Origin: Anaerolineales bacterium | GTDB lineage: Bacteria; Chloroflexota; Anaerolineae; Aggregatilineales; UBA2796 | Length of the DNA: 64,000 bases | Reading direction: 5' to 3' | Assembly: GCA_015075625.1 (NCBI GenBank) | Contig: JABTTZ010000003.1 | Location: 744,001-808,000 of the forward strand | Part shown: in pieces, positions 8,278 to 17,500 of the stretch | Layout: each line of letters opens with the position of its first letter | Numbering within the stretch: the first letter of the stretch is position 1 | The notes under the pieces: generated by a model | The model's input: only the letters and a program-made list of their open reading frames with translations | What the model was told of the DNA's origin: nothing | The model's database searches: none | Made by a program: the position numbers and the translations under genes

Positions 8278-11200
8278 TCACCCCTCTCGAATCGCCACCG
8301 CCGCATCGATCATTTCGTAAATACGCAAGCCGTCATCCCGCCACAGGCTGCCATCTCCAACGAGGACAATCCCATCGTCATGCTGCTCTATCCGCTTGAT
8401 GTGAACTTCCTTCCAGATGCGCTTGTTTAGCCGTGTGACCTGACCACGATAGCGCCACACCGTTTTATGTCCCGCCGCTTGCGCAAAGTGTGGCGCACGC
8501 AGCCCCACCCCCAAGCCCAGCGCCAACGCATACGCCTGCATCCCCTGAAGGGTTGCCTCCACACCGAGCGATCCAGGCATCACCGGGTCTTGGTAAAAGT
8601 GATTGGTGAAGAACCAGTCGCCATGTTCGATGTTTTCCTGCACATAGAGATAGCCTTGCCCATACTTTCCCCCGTTGGGGACGATAGACACCCCGTCAAC
8701 AAAATCCAACTGCCCCCCAGAGAGGCGATACTGCGGCTTTCCTACCGGGGCGCTGTGCAAGCGGGGGAGATCAAGCGCCGTCGCCGTCATGCCCGAACTT
8801 TCCAGCCATGTCGGGACAGGCTTACCTTTATCCAACCCAACCTGATTCGCCATTGCCTCTGCCGTGAAACAGCCAAACGAGGCGCTCCCCTCGTAAAATG
8901 GCTCTCCCTCGGTGGAGAGGGCAAAGGTGAACTTTTGCAAGATGATTCCCTGCATTGTAATGGAGGATGTCATCGTGACGTGGTTTGTAATCGTCTTTCC
9001 GCGCAGATCAAGATCGCGGTGAAGAATCCCGTCGCCATCAAGGTTGCGGAAGTAAAAATCGAGATCGGGGTAGACGAGCGTCGATCCCAAATAGGCAGAG
9101 AGGAAGCCGCAGAGTTGAAGCGCCATCTCCATATAAACGGAATAGGGCGTGCCGCCGCCAGCGTTATCACGGACAAACCAGGGGTGATCCGGCACATCGT
9201 ATTCACTGACAATTCGTGAGCCAGCAGCAAGATCGTGCCGTTTCCCATGAATTTCGGTGATGCGGCTGACGAGCAGCAAATCGCCATTGGGAATACGTGG
9301 GGCGCGGCGGTCACGGTAGATGCTGTATTCCTCGCCAAAACAGCGGACAACATCACCGAGGGCGAATTCATGTATATCTGCCTCGGTGAAAATAGCAGGT
9401 TTGCGCACTCGAATCAACTGCCCGCTAGAGACGCGCACCGCCTCTCCCTCGCTGGAAGGGTCGGATGTAGGGGGAGGGAGTGCTGCTGGCGACGAGGCAG
9501 CAGCACTCCACTCTCCGCTTAGGTGGGGTTGAGGCGCTTTCCCCGCCTGAAGTTGCTCAACCAAATCGCGCAGGGCTTCCGTCCGCCCGGCAAGGTAAGC
9601 GGCATGATTGCCATGCGCCGTGCCAACATCAAGGGCTTGGCGCGGCTGATCGCCAAGCGTCTGGTAGAGCGGGGCAAGCGTAAGCGGGACGCGCTGGGCG
9701 ACCAAGCGCGCCAAAAGGCGTACCAGCCCTGTCTTGTCATCAACCCCCGGTTGGTTGGCGGCAACGGCAACATGAGGACGAACTCCTAGTGTTTCCGTCA
9801 CCCAACGGGCGCAGGCGTTACGTGGTCCGATCTCAATGAAAATTCGCGCTCCGTCGTCATAGACGCGGCGGACAAGGCGCGGAAAATCAAGCAGTTTCAC
9901 CGCCGCACGGCTGATGTTATGCCCCAAAACACCCTGATCCAAGACCGTTGGCGCGTAATCGGCAGAGGCATAGAAGGTGACTCCGGCGGGGCGCTCATAG
10001 ACGGGGCGGTGATGGAGGGTGAAAAAGTGAGCGTAATCTGGCACGGCGGGTTCGCAGTGCATAACCATGCTGAAGGGGGCTTTCATATGTTCGCCCTTCA
10101 GCGCCTCCAAAATGCGTTTGCAGGCAGCCGGATCACCAGCGATGGTCACCTCGTTGGGCGTGTTGATATGCGTCAGAAAGACGCGAGGTTCGCGCTCCAA
10201 GAGGGGAATCACTGCTTCCGGCGAAGCGGCGATGAAATAGACTGCCCAAAAATCATCAGGGGCGTTATCTGGGACGCCAAAGACAGCACGGACGGTTTCC
10301 TTACGCCCAAAAAGGCGTGTCCACAAGGGGGATTCGTGAAGGTGAACACTTCCCGCATCGCCGTCTTTCCAGACGCCCATTCCCCATAACATGCTGCCTT
10401 CACCAAGGCTGTAACCAAAGGCGCGGGTGGGAGCAATTTGGAAGGTATCTCGCAAGACGCGGCTCATGATGGTGGCGAATGTCATCCCCGCTTCCATCAT
10501 AGCAGGGGGTGTCCCCTCTAGTTTTTCACGGAAAAGCCGCCAATCTTTTGTGCTGGATTTTGCCAACGTTCGCATGTAAAGCGCCCGATCCCCTACCGAG
10601 CGCCCTAGATCACTCGTTGCATCGCGCAGCGCCCCATAGAGATCGGGGACGAGGTGAAAGAGGTCTTGCCCCATGCGTGGATAGGCGCTGAATGCACCCG
10701 GATAGACAAAGGCAACTTCCCCCCGCAGCGGTGCGGCGCTAAAGCTGCTACCAGCAGGGGTTGTCCATGTGCCACCCTCGCTAAACGCTTTGGGAACGCC
10801 CGTCCGTGCTAAGGCGATCTCCTTACGCAGCCCATCGGCATTGGCGGCGACGAGGGCAACGACGAAGGATGGATCGCTCATAAGTTCATAACGACGGTAT
10901 TGGTCGCTTGCCACAGGGAGCAGATCAGAGGCGCTATTTAGCGCCGTTTCAAGTCCATCCAAGCCGTTGAGTACAGCGGCGGCGTTTTCCCCCCCAACGA
11001 GGAATAAATACGGCGGAGCGGTAGCAAGTGCGGAATCAAGGTCGTCTGTGTAAGGGACACCTACTGCCTGTTCCAAAACAGCGTGCGCCGCCGCTCCAAA
11101 GCTCACGGCGGCACGGCGTGTACGGTCAAGCCACGCCTTCGATGCACTTAGTGTATAAAAGGGCGTTCCTCCCCAGAGTTCAGGGCGTTCCGGTGCTTTC

Positions 11201-11850
11201 CATGCGGGCAAGGCAGGCAAGAACCATCCCGCCACCGCCAGCACCCCTCGAATCAGCCCTAGCATCCCTCCATAACCGCCGCCCACCGCACAGGTCAAAT
11301 CGCTATGCTGGTAGATAGGGGCAATCACCCCCATTTCCGTGAAGGATTCCGGTACCATGTGGGTGAGTTCAAGGTAACCAATGTGGGCAGGTGTGACCCC
11401 TGCCCGTGCCAGTGCCTCAGCGGGCATCATGGCGATCGAACGTAGAATCGCGTAAGCGGGCGCCCCCTCGGCGCGGCTCAGGGCAACAGCGCCGCCTGTG
11501 TGCGGATCATCGGAGACGAGGATCACCGTATCAAATGTCCCCACCCCTAACCATCTAGCCGCTTCTATAAGGGCGTTTGGGACATCCCCCGCAGTGGCAA
11601 TCTCGCCAACACGCCCGGTGGGGGTATGTCTGGCGGCATCTTGAAGGGCGCGGGCGACGAGATCAGCCTTGTTGGGCTGTTCTCTAACAGGATTAAGGGC
11701 GGCATACATGGCGTTCATGAACGCCGCTGGAGTCATCCCCGGCACGGCAATGCCCACAATAGCAAGCGGCACACCGCCGGGAAGGGTTAAGGGGTCTGAG
11801 GTCATAGCTAAGGTATCTCGCAATCCGTCCCATCCGCACAGGGCGAACAA
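8278..11850 (-). CDS. PfaB/PfaC-like subunit: truncated KS-AT-DH-DH
   Basis: This is a 1190-residue subunit of a polyunsaturated-fatty-acid-synthase-like complex. Residues about 28-265 resemble the C-terminal half of a ketosynthase/chain-length factor. The YVEAHGTGT region reads YLELTHM, and the half bearing the active-site Cys is absent. An acyltransferase follows, with YPG (383-385) and nucleophile GYSLGE (Ser481). Two FabA-like hot-dog dehydratase domains end the protein. The first (about 840-1000) has the typical VYMEMALQLCGFLSAYLG helix; the second has catalytic HFYQDPVMPGSLG (His1084) with VEA after it. By family, it supplies acyl transfer and dehydration/isomerisation for cis double bonds. 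ATG 11850 lies 23 nt after the KR-DH gene; a start at the Met near 11805 also fits. It is the last gene of the operon. The fusion differs from the classical separate PfaB and KS-CLF-DH-DH PfaC. Confidence 0.85.
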   Translation of the reverse strand: MFALCGWDGLRDTLAMTSDPLTLPGGVPLAIVGIAVPGMTPAAFMNAMYAALNPVREQPNKADLVARALQDAARHTPTGRVGEIATAGDVPNALIEAARWLGVGTFDTVILVSDDPHTGGAVALSRAEGAPAYAILRSIAMMPAEALARAGVTPAHIGYLELTHMVPESFTEMGVIAPIYQHSDLTCAVGGGYGGMLGLIRGVLAVAGWFLPALPAWKAPERPELWGGTPFYTLSASKAWLDRTRRAAVSFGAAAHAVLEQAVGVPYTDDLDSALATAPPYLFLVGGENAAAVLNGLDGLETALNSASDLLPVASDQYRRYELMSDPSFVVALVAANADGLRKEIALARTGVPKAFSEGGTWTTPAGSSFSAAPLRGEVAFVYPGAFSAYPRMGQDLFHLVPDLYGALRDATSDLGRSVGDRALYMRTLAKSSTKDWRLFREKLEGTPPAMMEAGMTFATIMSRVLRDTFQIAPTRAFGYSLGEGSMLWGMGVWKDGDAGSVHLHESPLWTRLFGRKETVRAVFGVPDNAPDDFWAVYFIAASPEAVIPLLEREPRVFLTHINTPNEVTIAGDPAACKRILEALKGEHMKAPFSMVMHCEPAVPDYAHFFTLHHRPVYERPAGVTFYASADYAPTVLDQGVLGHNISRAAVKLLDFPRLVRRVYDDGARIFIEIGPRNACARWVTETLGVRPHVAVAANQPGVDDKTGLVRLLARLVAQRVPLTLAPLYQTLGDQPRQALDVGTAHGNHAAYLAGRTEALRDLVEQLQAGKAPQPHLSGEWSAAASSPAALPPPTSDPSSEGEAVRVSSGQLIRVRKPAIFTEADIHEFALGDVVRCFGEEYSIYRDRRAPRIPNGDLLLVSRITEIHGKRHDLAAGSRIVSEYDVPDHPWFVRDNAGGGTPYSVYMEMALQLCGFLSAYLGSTLVYPDLDFYFRNLDGDGILHRDLDLRGKTITNHVTMTSSITMQGIILQKFTFALSTEGEPFYEGSASFGCFTAEAMANQVGLDKGKPVPTWLESSGMTATALDLPRLHSAPVGKPQYRLSGGQLDFVDGVSIVPNGGKYGQGYLYVQENIEHGDWFFTNHFYQDPVMPGSLGVEATLQGMQAYALALGLGVGLRAPHFAQAAGHKTVWRYRGQVTRLNKRIWKEVHIKRIEQHDDGIVLVGDGSLWRDDGLRIYEMIDAAVAIREG

Positions 11851-11873
11851 GGGTAGAGAATAGGGCTTTAGGT

Positions 11874-13706
11874 TTAGGTAAGCGGTGGTCTATTGACGAA
11901 TGGTGCAGGTTGAATTGGTGCGGGAAGGGTGTTCTTAAAGAACATCTCAATCAGCCGTTTGTTGAGGGTGATCTCCGAGGCATCCACCGCAATATAGATA
12001 ACGCCCTGTTCATCATGGATATTCAGGTTACAAGTCACATTTGTTTCGGTGATCTTCGTCGGCTCTAGGGTGACGTAGAACGGTATGCCAAAAGGAATGT
12101 CGCGGTAGACGCGGGATTCCCCCGTCGCCAGTGGAAGGCTGCCCATCTCGTAGGTCAGCCGCGCAAAGATTCCCAAACTTTGCAGTGCCACATCCACCGC
12201 ATAGTGGTTGAACGCTCCCACCGGAAACTGTCCCTGATAGGGCAGCGGTACGGGATCAAGGTAACACGCCATCGTCGTGCGCGTCGTATCCATATTGAGG
12301 ACGGTCTGCACGCCGCGAAAGCTCCAGCCATGAAAGACGATTTTCGTCTCATAGAGAGGCAGTCCAGCGATATTCGCCCGATTTTCCAAATCCATCCGAG
12401 AGAAAACGGGCGCAGGGGGACGCTCCCGAAGAAGGATGGGGTCAACCTGATAGTGATAGCGCAGTTTCCCCTCCGCTGTGCGGCTGCTGATTTTCGCCTC
12501 AAAGGTGATCCGTTCGGCGTCTTTGCTTGTCTCGCGCAGTTCGAGAGTGTATTCGGGGGCGAGGGTCTCGTCAAAGACGATTCCCTTCAGAACTTTATAG
12601 CTTTTGTAGCCGTAAAAGCGGTAGCCCGGGTAAAGCCCCTCAATCGTGTTCGCTACCCACGAAATGGCACACACCATTGGCAAGACAGCGTTTCCATTGA
12701 CAACGTGATCACAGAGGAAGGGGTTATCTTCCAGCCGGATCGCCCGCTTCACCTGATAACTTTGCAGCGGTGTATCGGTCAGAGCGGGCGGCGGGAGGGC
12801 GATTCCGCTGCCAATGACGATTTGTGCATCCGCCCCTGTGCCGAGGTCAAGCTCCTCGATCAGCATATCTGCCCCAGCGCGTTCGGGGATCAAGGTGATG
12901 TTATTCTGGGCGAAGAACTGCTTCAGTGCCGGACTGACCATGCCCCCTTCCCACGGACCCCAATCCACAGCGAGGACGCGACATTCCGGCGCGTCATGGC
13001 GGAGGCGATAGGCAGTTTTGTTCAGAACTTCGTTTGCCAGCGCGTAATCTGCCTGCCCCGCATTGCCGAAAAAGCCCGCCACGCTGGAAAAGAGGACGAC
13101 ATGGCGCAGCGCGGAGAGACTTACCGCCGCCAGCATATTCTCCAACCCGCGCACTTTTGCGGCATAGACGGTTTCATAATCCTTTTCCGTCTTTTGTTCG
13201 ATGCGCTTATCCGCCAAATTGCCTGCGCCGTGCAAAATTCCGCTCACCGTTCCCAGTTGGGACTCAGCGCTGCTGACGGCGGTGCGGATGGACGCCGGAT
13301 CGGTCACATCGGCGCTGTAATAGAGCGCCCGCCCGCCCGCCGCCTGAATCGCTTCCAACGTGGCGATGATCTCGCGCCGTGCTGTGATCGCGTTGAACTG
13401 CTTTTGGATTAAGGCGGGTGTTGGTTTTTCCCCCGCGGCAGAGATCGCCGCCATGATTGCCTTTTTCAATCCAGCGTCGTCGCTGATTCCCGCCGCAAAC
13501 GCTGGTTCGGGGGCGCTGATGTCCGAACGTCCGAGGAGGATGAAGGCACAGCGGTACTGCTCCGCCATGCGGATCACACAGGTTGCCGTGATCCCGCGCC
13601 CACCGCCACTGACAAGGAATACGGCAGCAGGTGTGATTGAGGTGATTCGTGATGTCAAAAGACGTTCTATCCTATTCTGTAGGAAGGATGCAGTCTGCTT
13701 GCTCAT
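11874..13706 (-). CDS. PfaA-like C-terminal part: catalytic ketoreductase half plus DH
   Basis: This 610-residue ORF corresponds to the end of PfaA. Residues about 25-300 are the catalytic Rossmann subdomain of a polyketide KR, with FLVSGGGRGITA for NADPH, LLGRSD, the ADVTD strand and the active-site Ser/Tyr/Asn in FSSVAG and DYALANEVLNK. Residues about 325-590 are a product-template/hot-dog dehydratase domain with FLCDHVVNGNAVLPM (catalytic His) and GWSFRGVQTVL. In usual PfaA proteins the KR structural half is directly attached upstream; here it is a separate ORF ending 79 bp earlier. Upstream in frame there is a TGA at 13743-13745, so no in-frame fusion is possible. No clear Shine-Dalgarno precedes the ATG; instead a GC-rich hairpin followed by TTCTTT abuts it. 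Confidence 0.85.
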   Translation of the reverse strand: MSKQTASFLQNRIERLLTSRITSITPAAVFLVSGGGRGITATCVIRMAEQYRCAFILLGRSDISAPEPAFAAGISDDAGLKKAIMAAISAAGEKPTPALIQKQFNAITARREIIATLEAIQAAGGRALYYSADVTDPASIRTAVSSAESQLGTVSGILHGAGNLADKRIEQKTEKDYETVYAAKVRGLENMLAAVSLSALRHVVLFSSVAGFFGNAGQADYALANEVLNKTAYRLRHDAPECRVLAVDWGPWEGGMVSPALKQFFAQNNITLIPERAGADMLIEELDLGTGADAQIVIGSGIALPPPALTDTPLQSYQVKRAIRLEDNPFLCDHVVNGNAVLPMVCAISWVANTIEGLYPGYRFYGYKSYKVLKGIVFDETLAPEYTLELRETSKDAERITFEAKISSRTAEGKLRYHYQVDPILLRERPPAPVFSRMDLENRANIAGLPLYETKIVFHGWSFRGVQTVLNMDTTRTTMACYLDPVPLPYQGQFPVGAFNHYAVDVALQSLGIFARLTYEMGSLPLATGESRVYRDIPFGIPFYVTLEPTKITETNVTCNLNIHDEQGVIYIAVDASEITLNKRLIEMFFKNTLPAPIQPAPFVNRPPLT

Positions 13707-13784
13707 AAAGAACCCGGCACAAACGCGCCGGGCTAAGAGCAGTCATTCATGTTACCGAAGGGCGCAATTGCGCCCATACTTCGG
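13706..13784 (-). promoter_or_regulatory. Intercistronic hairpins splitting the KR domain
   Basis: The gap between the KR structural-half gene and the KR catalytic-half gene holds two inverted repeats. One spans 13755-13784: CCGAAG/CTTCGG outside, and the perfect palindrome GGGCGCAATTGCGCCC at 13760-13775 inside. The second spans 13713-13732: CCCGGC/GCCGGG, followed in the sense direction by TTCTTT directly before the ATG. The second looks like an attenuator or weak terminator and occupies the place where a ribosome binding site is expected. Confidence 0.5.
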
Positions 13785-13785
13785 C

Positions 13786-14580
13786 TTAGGCAGGGGTTAG
13801 CTGTTCTGTCGCCAGCGTCACACGCCCACCGGCGCCTATACCAACCTCTACCGCTCCCCGATTGGGGTCGTGTAGTTCAGCAAGGATGGCGGCGTTGGCA
13901 GCTTCTGGTGAAAGTGTCGGGGCAAGGTCAAGCGCCCGACAGAAAACGCCCGTCCATTCCAGATTGACCGTTTTCGTGATGCCATTCAGCCCGCCTGCCA
14001 ATGCCGGGTAGCCAACGCCGCCCATCCCTAACCACCCATCCATCCGGGTGACGGTCATGAACACCGTCCGCCCATGTCGCGCCGCCTCATTCAACGGCGT
14101 TTTTAGATGCTTGGCAAGGAAGAACACACCCTTCACCAGTCGCCCGTCGTGGTCAGGAAACAAGCCGTTCCCCAAACCAACGGGGTGAATATACAGGAAG
14201 ACGCTGATCGCTCCCTCATTCCCGCTGATGGTGTTCACCAGCGTCCCCAATGCTGCATCGCTGAGATCAGCGGCACGATAGCGATTGATGCCCGCCGGAT
14301 AACTCTCCCCGCGCTCCCACAGATCAAGGATGACCACGCGCCACCCCATCGCTTGTAGCGAGGCTGCCAAGCGTGGGTCGGGGTCGCCCGCCAACAGACA
14401 AACGGACCCCGGCTGTGGGGCAAACACAAGCATATCGGGCGTTGGCAGATAACGCAGCCGCACATCCATCCGATCCACACCGTGATTCGTCCGGCGCGTT
14501 GGCGGTGGGGGTGCGCTGTCTGGGCGGGAGGGCGGTTCGGCGCTGACCGTGACCGCCTCAGCCGCCCCTAGTGTAAAGGG
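13786..14580 (-). CDS. PfaA-like ketoreductase structural subdomain (probably made by -1 frameshift)
   Basis: This ORF encodes the non-catalytic N-terminal half of a PKS-type ketoreductase. MDVRLRYLPTPD is the usual linker into the KR; the Rossmann-like strands GSVCLLAG and WRVVILDL follow, then FLAKHL, FMTVTRMDGWLG, LNGITKTVNLEW and a LHDPNRGAVEVG end. A GTG at 14478 can start a 230-residue protein. But the frame is open further up to 14580, and that extra stretch is a Pro/Ala-rich linker of the kind that joins ACP to KR. The upstream open part begins exactly at a -1 slippery site inside the end of the KS-MAT-ACP gene. I therefore annotate the frame to 14580, with translation either by -1 frameshifting or from GTG 14478. 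It overlaps the upstream ORF by 13 bp. Confidence 0.75.
   Translation of the reverse strand, partial: PFTLGAAEAVTVSAEPPSRPDSAPPPPTRRTNHGVDRMDVRLRYLPTPDMLVFAPQPGSVCLLAGDPDPRLAASLQAMGWRVVILDLWERGESYPAGINRYRAADLSDAALGTLVNTISGNEGAISVFLYIHPVGLGNGLFPDHDGRLVKGVFFLAKHLKTPLNEAARHGRTVFMTVTRMDGWLGMGGVGYPALAGGLNGITKTVNLEWTGVFCRALDLAPTLSPEAANAAILAELHDPNRGAVEVGIGAGGRVTLATEQLTPA
14530..14580 (-). promoter_or_regulatory. Candidate programmed -1 ribosomal frameshift signal
   Basis: In sense direction the zero frame reads AGC CCT TTA CAC TAG. The heptamer C CCT TTA (14580-14574) fits the X XXY YYZ rule for -1 slippage, and the zero-frame stop comes one codon later. After a 6-nt spacer a stem begins: GGGCGG (14567-14562) pairs with CCGCCC (14535-14530), with an inner GGCG/CGCC stem. 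The -1 frame has a TAG immediately before the heptamer and is then open into the KR ORF. All elements of a frameshift site are present by eye. Use in vivo is inferred. Confidence 0.6.
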
Positions 14581-17500
14581 CTAGGGACGCCACCCCCAAT
14601 GTGGGCGTTCATGTACTCGACAATCTGACCGAGTGTGCGCAGTTCGGCAAGTTCTTCCGGCTTCAATTGGGGTAGTTCGGGGAATTGATCGCGCATGGCG
14701 CCGAGGATTTCGACGCGCTTGATCGAGTCGATCCCCAAGTCCGCTTCAATATCCATGCCAAGTTCAAGCGTTTCCGCCGGATAGCCCGTCTTTTCGCTGA
14801 CGACATTCAATAGCGCCTCACTGAGTGCTTTTGCCATCCCCGCATTTGCCGGCGCAGAAACGGCGTAACCGTTAGGCGTTGGTAGAGGGGCAGTACTTGC
14901 CGCCACGCTTGCCGTGCTGATACTTGGCACACTCACCGCGCCGCTGATATGGGCGTTCATGTACTCGACAATCTGACCAAGTGTGCGCAGTTCGGCAAGT
15001 TCTTCCGGCTTCAATTGGGGCAATTCGGGGAATTGATCGCGCATAGCGCCGAGGATTTCGACGCGCTTGATCGAGTCGATCCCCAAGTCTGCCTCAATAT
15101 CCATGCCAAGCTCAAGCGTTTCTGCTGGATAGCCTGTTTTCTCGCTGACGACGTTCAGCAGCGCCTCGCTGAGTGCTTTTGCCATCCCCGCATTGACAAT
15201 GGGGGCTGCGGCAACAGGCGCTACCATAACGGGGGCTACCACGGGTGCGGCGGCGGGGGGTGAAACAACCACCGGCGCGGGCATAGGCGTTGGTTTCGCC
15301 TCCATTGTTGGTGCGGGTGGGGGCATGGACGGCGCAGCGGGAACAGCGGGGGTGGAGACAATCGCTGGTGTTGGGATGGGAGTTGGTTTCGCCTCCGCCT
15401 TCGGCGGTATAGGCATTGGTGGGGCTACTGGGATTGCCGCCGCAATGGGCAAGGGAGGCGGAGTAGAGGCAGCGATAGGCGTCCCACCCGCTAATGCCCC
15501 AGAGAGCGCGGCATAGCCCGCCCGAATGATCTCCACGTAAGCGTTCAACTGATCCGCTTGGCGGGCAATGTAGGATTCATGCGCCCGGAGTGTTTCCGCT
15601 TGTTGTTCGCGGAAAAGGGCAATGCCCTTCATCACAGCATCGATCACCCCCGGCGCTGGGTTTTGCGCGGCAAGCGTCGCCTGATTCTGCACCAATTGGA
15701 AGAAAAGGCTCATCGCCTCGGCTTGGTGCTTGAGGTACTGCTCCTGAAGGCGTGTCATATCGGCTTGCTGTGCGCTGAAGGAAGTAATGCCGCGCTCTAA
15801 AGTTGTCAAAACATCCCCCGCAGGGATAGGTGATGGAGAGGGTTGCGTATATGCAGCATGACTCCCATTCACAATGGGTGCCGTTTTCATCTCAGGTATC
15901 ACAGGCGCAGTCATGGGCGCGGTCATGGTTACAGTCTCCATCACGGGTTTGGCGGGTATCTCCTCGGCGGGTTTTGCCGGGGGCGGGGTCACAGTGTTCA
16001 CAGGGAGCGGGGCGGTGGGCGTTTGGCTCAGAAGGCTGAGCTTCCAACCGTCATTCATCAAATCGCGGGATGCTTTGCGGGTTTTCTCGCTGATGTAATT
16101 TGACCCGCCGATCTTCACCTGCATTCCCTTTTTCTTGGGAAGCGATGCAGGGGGGGCTGCCATGTAGGGATCAATCTGCCCCATCTTGACGCCCAACACA
16201 CGCAGATAGGCAACGCCCTCGCGGAACTGCCGATCCGCATCTTTCTGGCGGCTGCTATTGAGGGCAACTACGCGGTGTGGACGCTCACCCAGAATATCTT
16301 TTACAAGGTTGGTCAGTACAGAACGCGGACCGACCTCCACAAAGACGAAACCGCCATCGTTGTAGATGTTCTCAATCTGCGCCCGGAATTGCACCGCTTG
16401 CAAGATGTGATCCGCCAACATGCCTTGCATGGTGGCAGGTTCGTGGGAGTAGGGCAGTCCTGTTGCGTTGGCATAGACGGGGACAGACGCCCGCCGGAAA
16501 GTGACGCCTCGCACGGCTGCGGCAAAGGGCGCGTGGGCATGACCAACCAACGGCGTATGGAAGGCGGCAGAGACTTGCAAGGGGGTGGTCTTGTAGCCCT
16601 TCGTCCCTAAATGCTGCGCGGCGCTTGTCACGGCGCTTTTCGCCCCGGCGATCACCGCCTGTGTGGAGGAATTGTGGTTGGCAACACGAACGCCAGTAAA
16701 CACCCCCAACTCGGCAGGGAGGGCGGTAATCTGTGTTGGTGTGCCAGTCACGGCGATCATTGTTCCCGCCTCAAAGGTTGGGCCAGCGGGGGGCGACATT
16801 GCCTTCCCCCGTGCGCGGACGAGGGCGAAATAATCCTCGTCGCTGAGCGCACCGGCTGCCCAAAGGGCAGAAAGTTCGCCAAAGCTGTGTCCGGCAAGGA
16901 AATGCGCCTTAAAACCCGCTTTTGCCAAGAGCCGCCACATGCCGGCGGATACAGCGCCAATAGCAGGTTGGGCATATTCTGTGCGCTGCAATGCGTCGTT
17001 TTGGGCGTTGCGAACGGCTTCCTCAAAGGTGGGCGGCGGAAATACCACGTCGGAGAGGGTCTCCGCCCCATCACGGGCAAAGTGTCCATCCAACGCGGCG
17101 AAGGTCTCACGCAGTTCGGGGAAATTCAAGGCAAGTTCACGCGCCATCTCCACATACTGCGACCCCTGACCGGGAAAGAGGGCGACGACACGCCCATTGA
17201 GTTCCAACCCAAATTTACGGTAATAAATGCCCTTCGGGTGGGTCAGTTCCTCAACGTCCGGCTTAGCGCGGAGCATGTCCAGCGCGGTTTTGATCATTTC
17301 AGCAGTTTCGATGGGGGTTGCCGCCGCAAAGCCGATCCGCGCATGGTTCAAGGGAATATCTGGTTTTCCCGTGACGAGTTCACGGTAGACCTGTGCGGCG
17401 TTTTCGGCATTCAGCGCGGCAATCCGCGCCTCTGCTTCGCGGATCAGATCGGCAGGGCTTGCCGCATCGATCACGATGGGCTGTACGGCACGGTTGAGGC

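Noticed and set aside
12180-13412. A long plus-strand frame (410 codons) opposite the KR-DH gene
   Set aside because: No recognisable motifs; it mirrors a gene with clear KR and DH motifs on the minus strand.
15193-15516. Gly/Ala-rich plus-strand frame opposite the ACP linker
   Set aside because: It is produced by the reverse complement of the Pro/Ala-rich linker between MAT and ACP domains.
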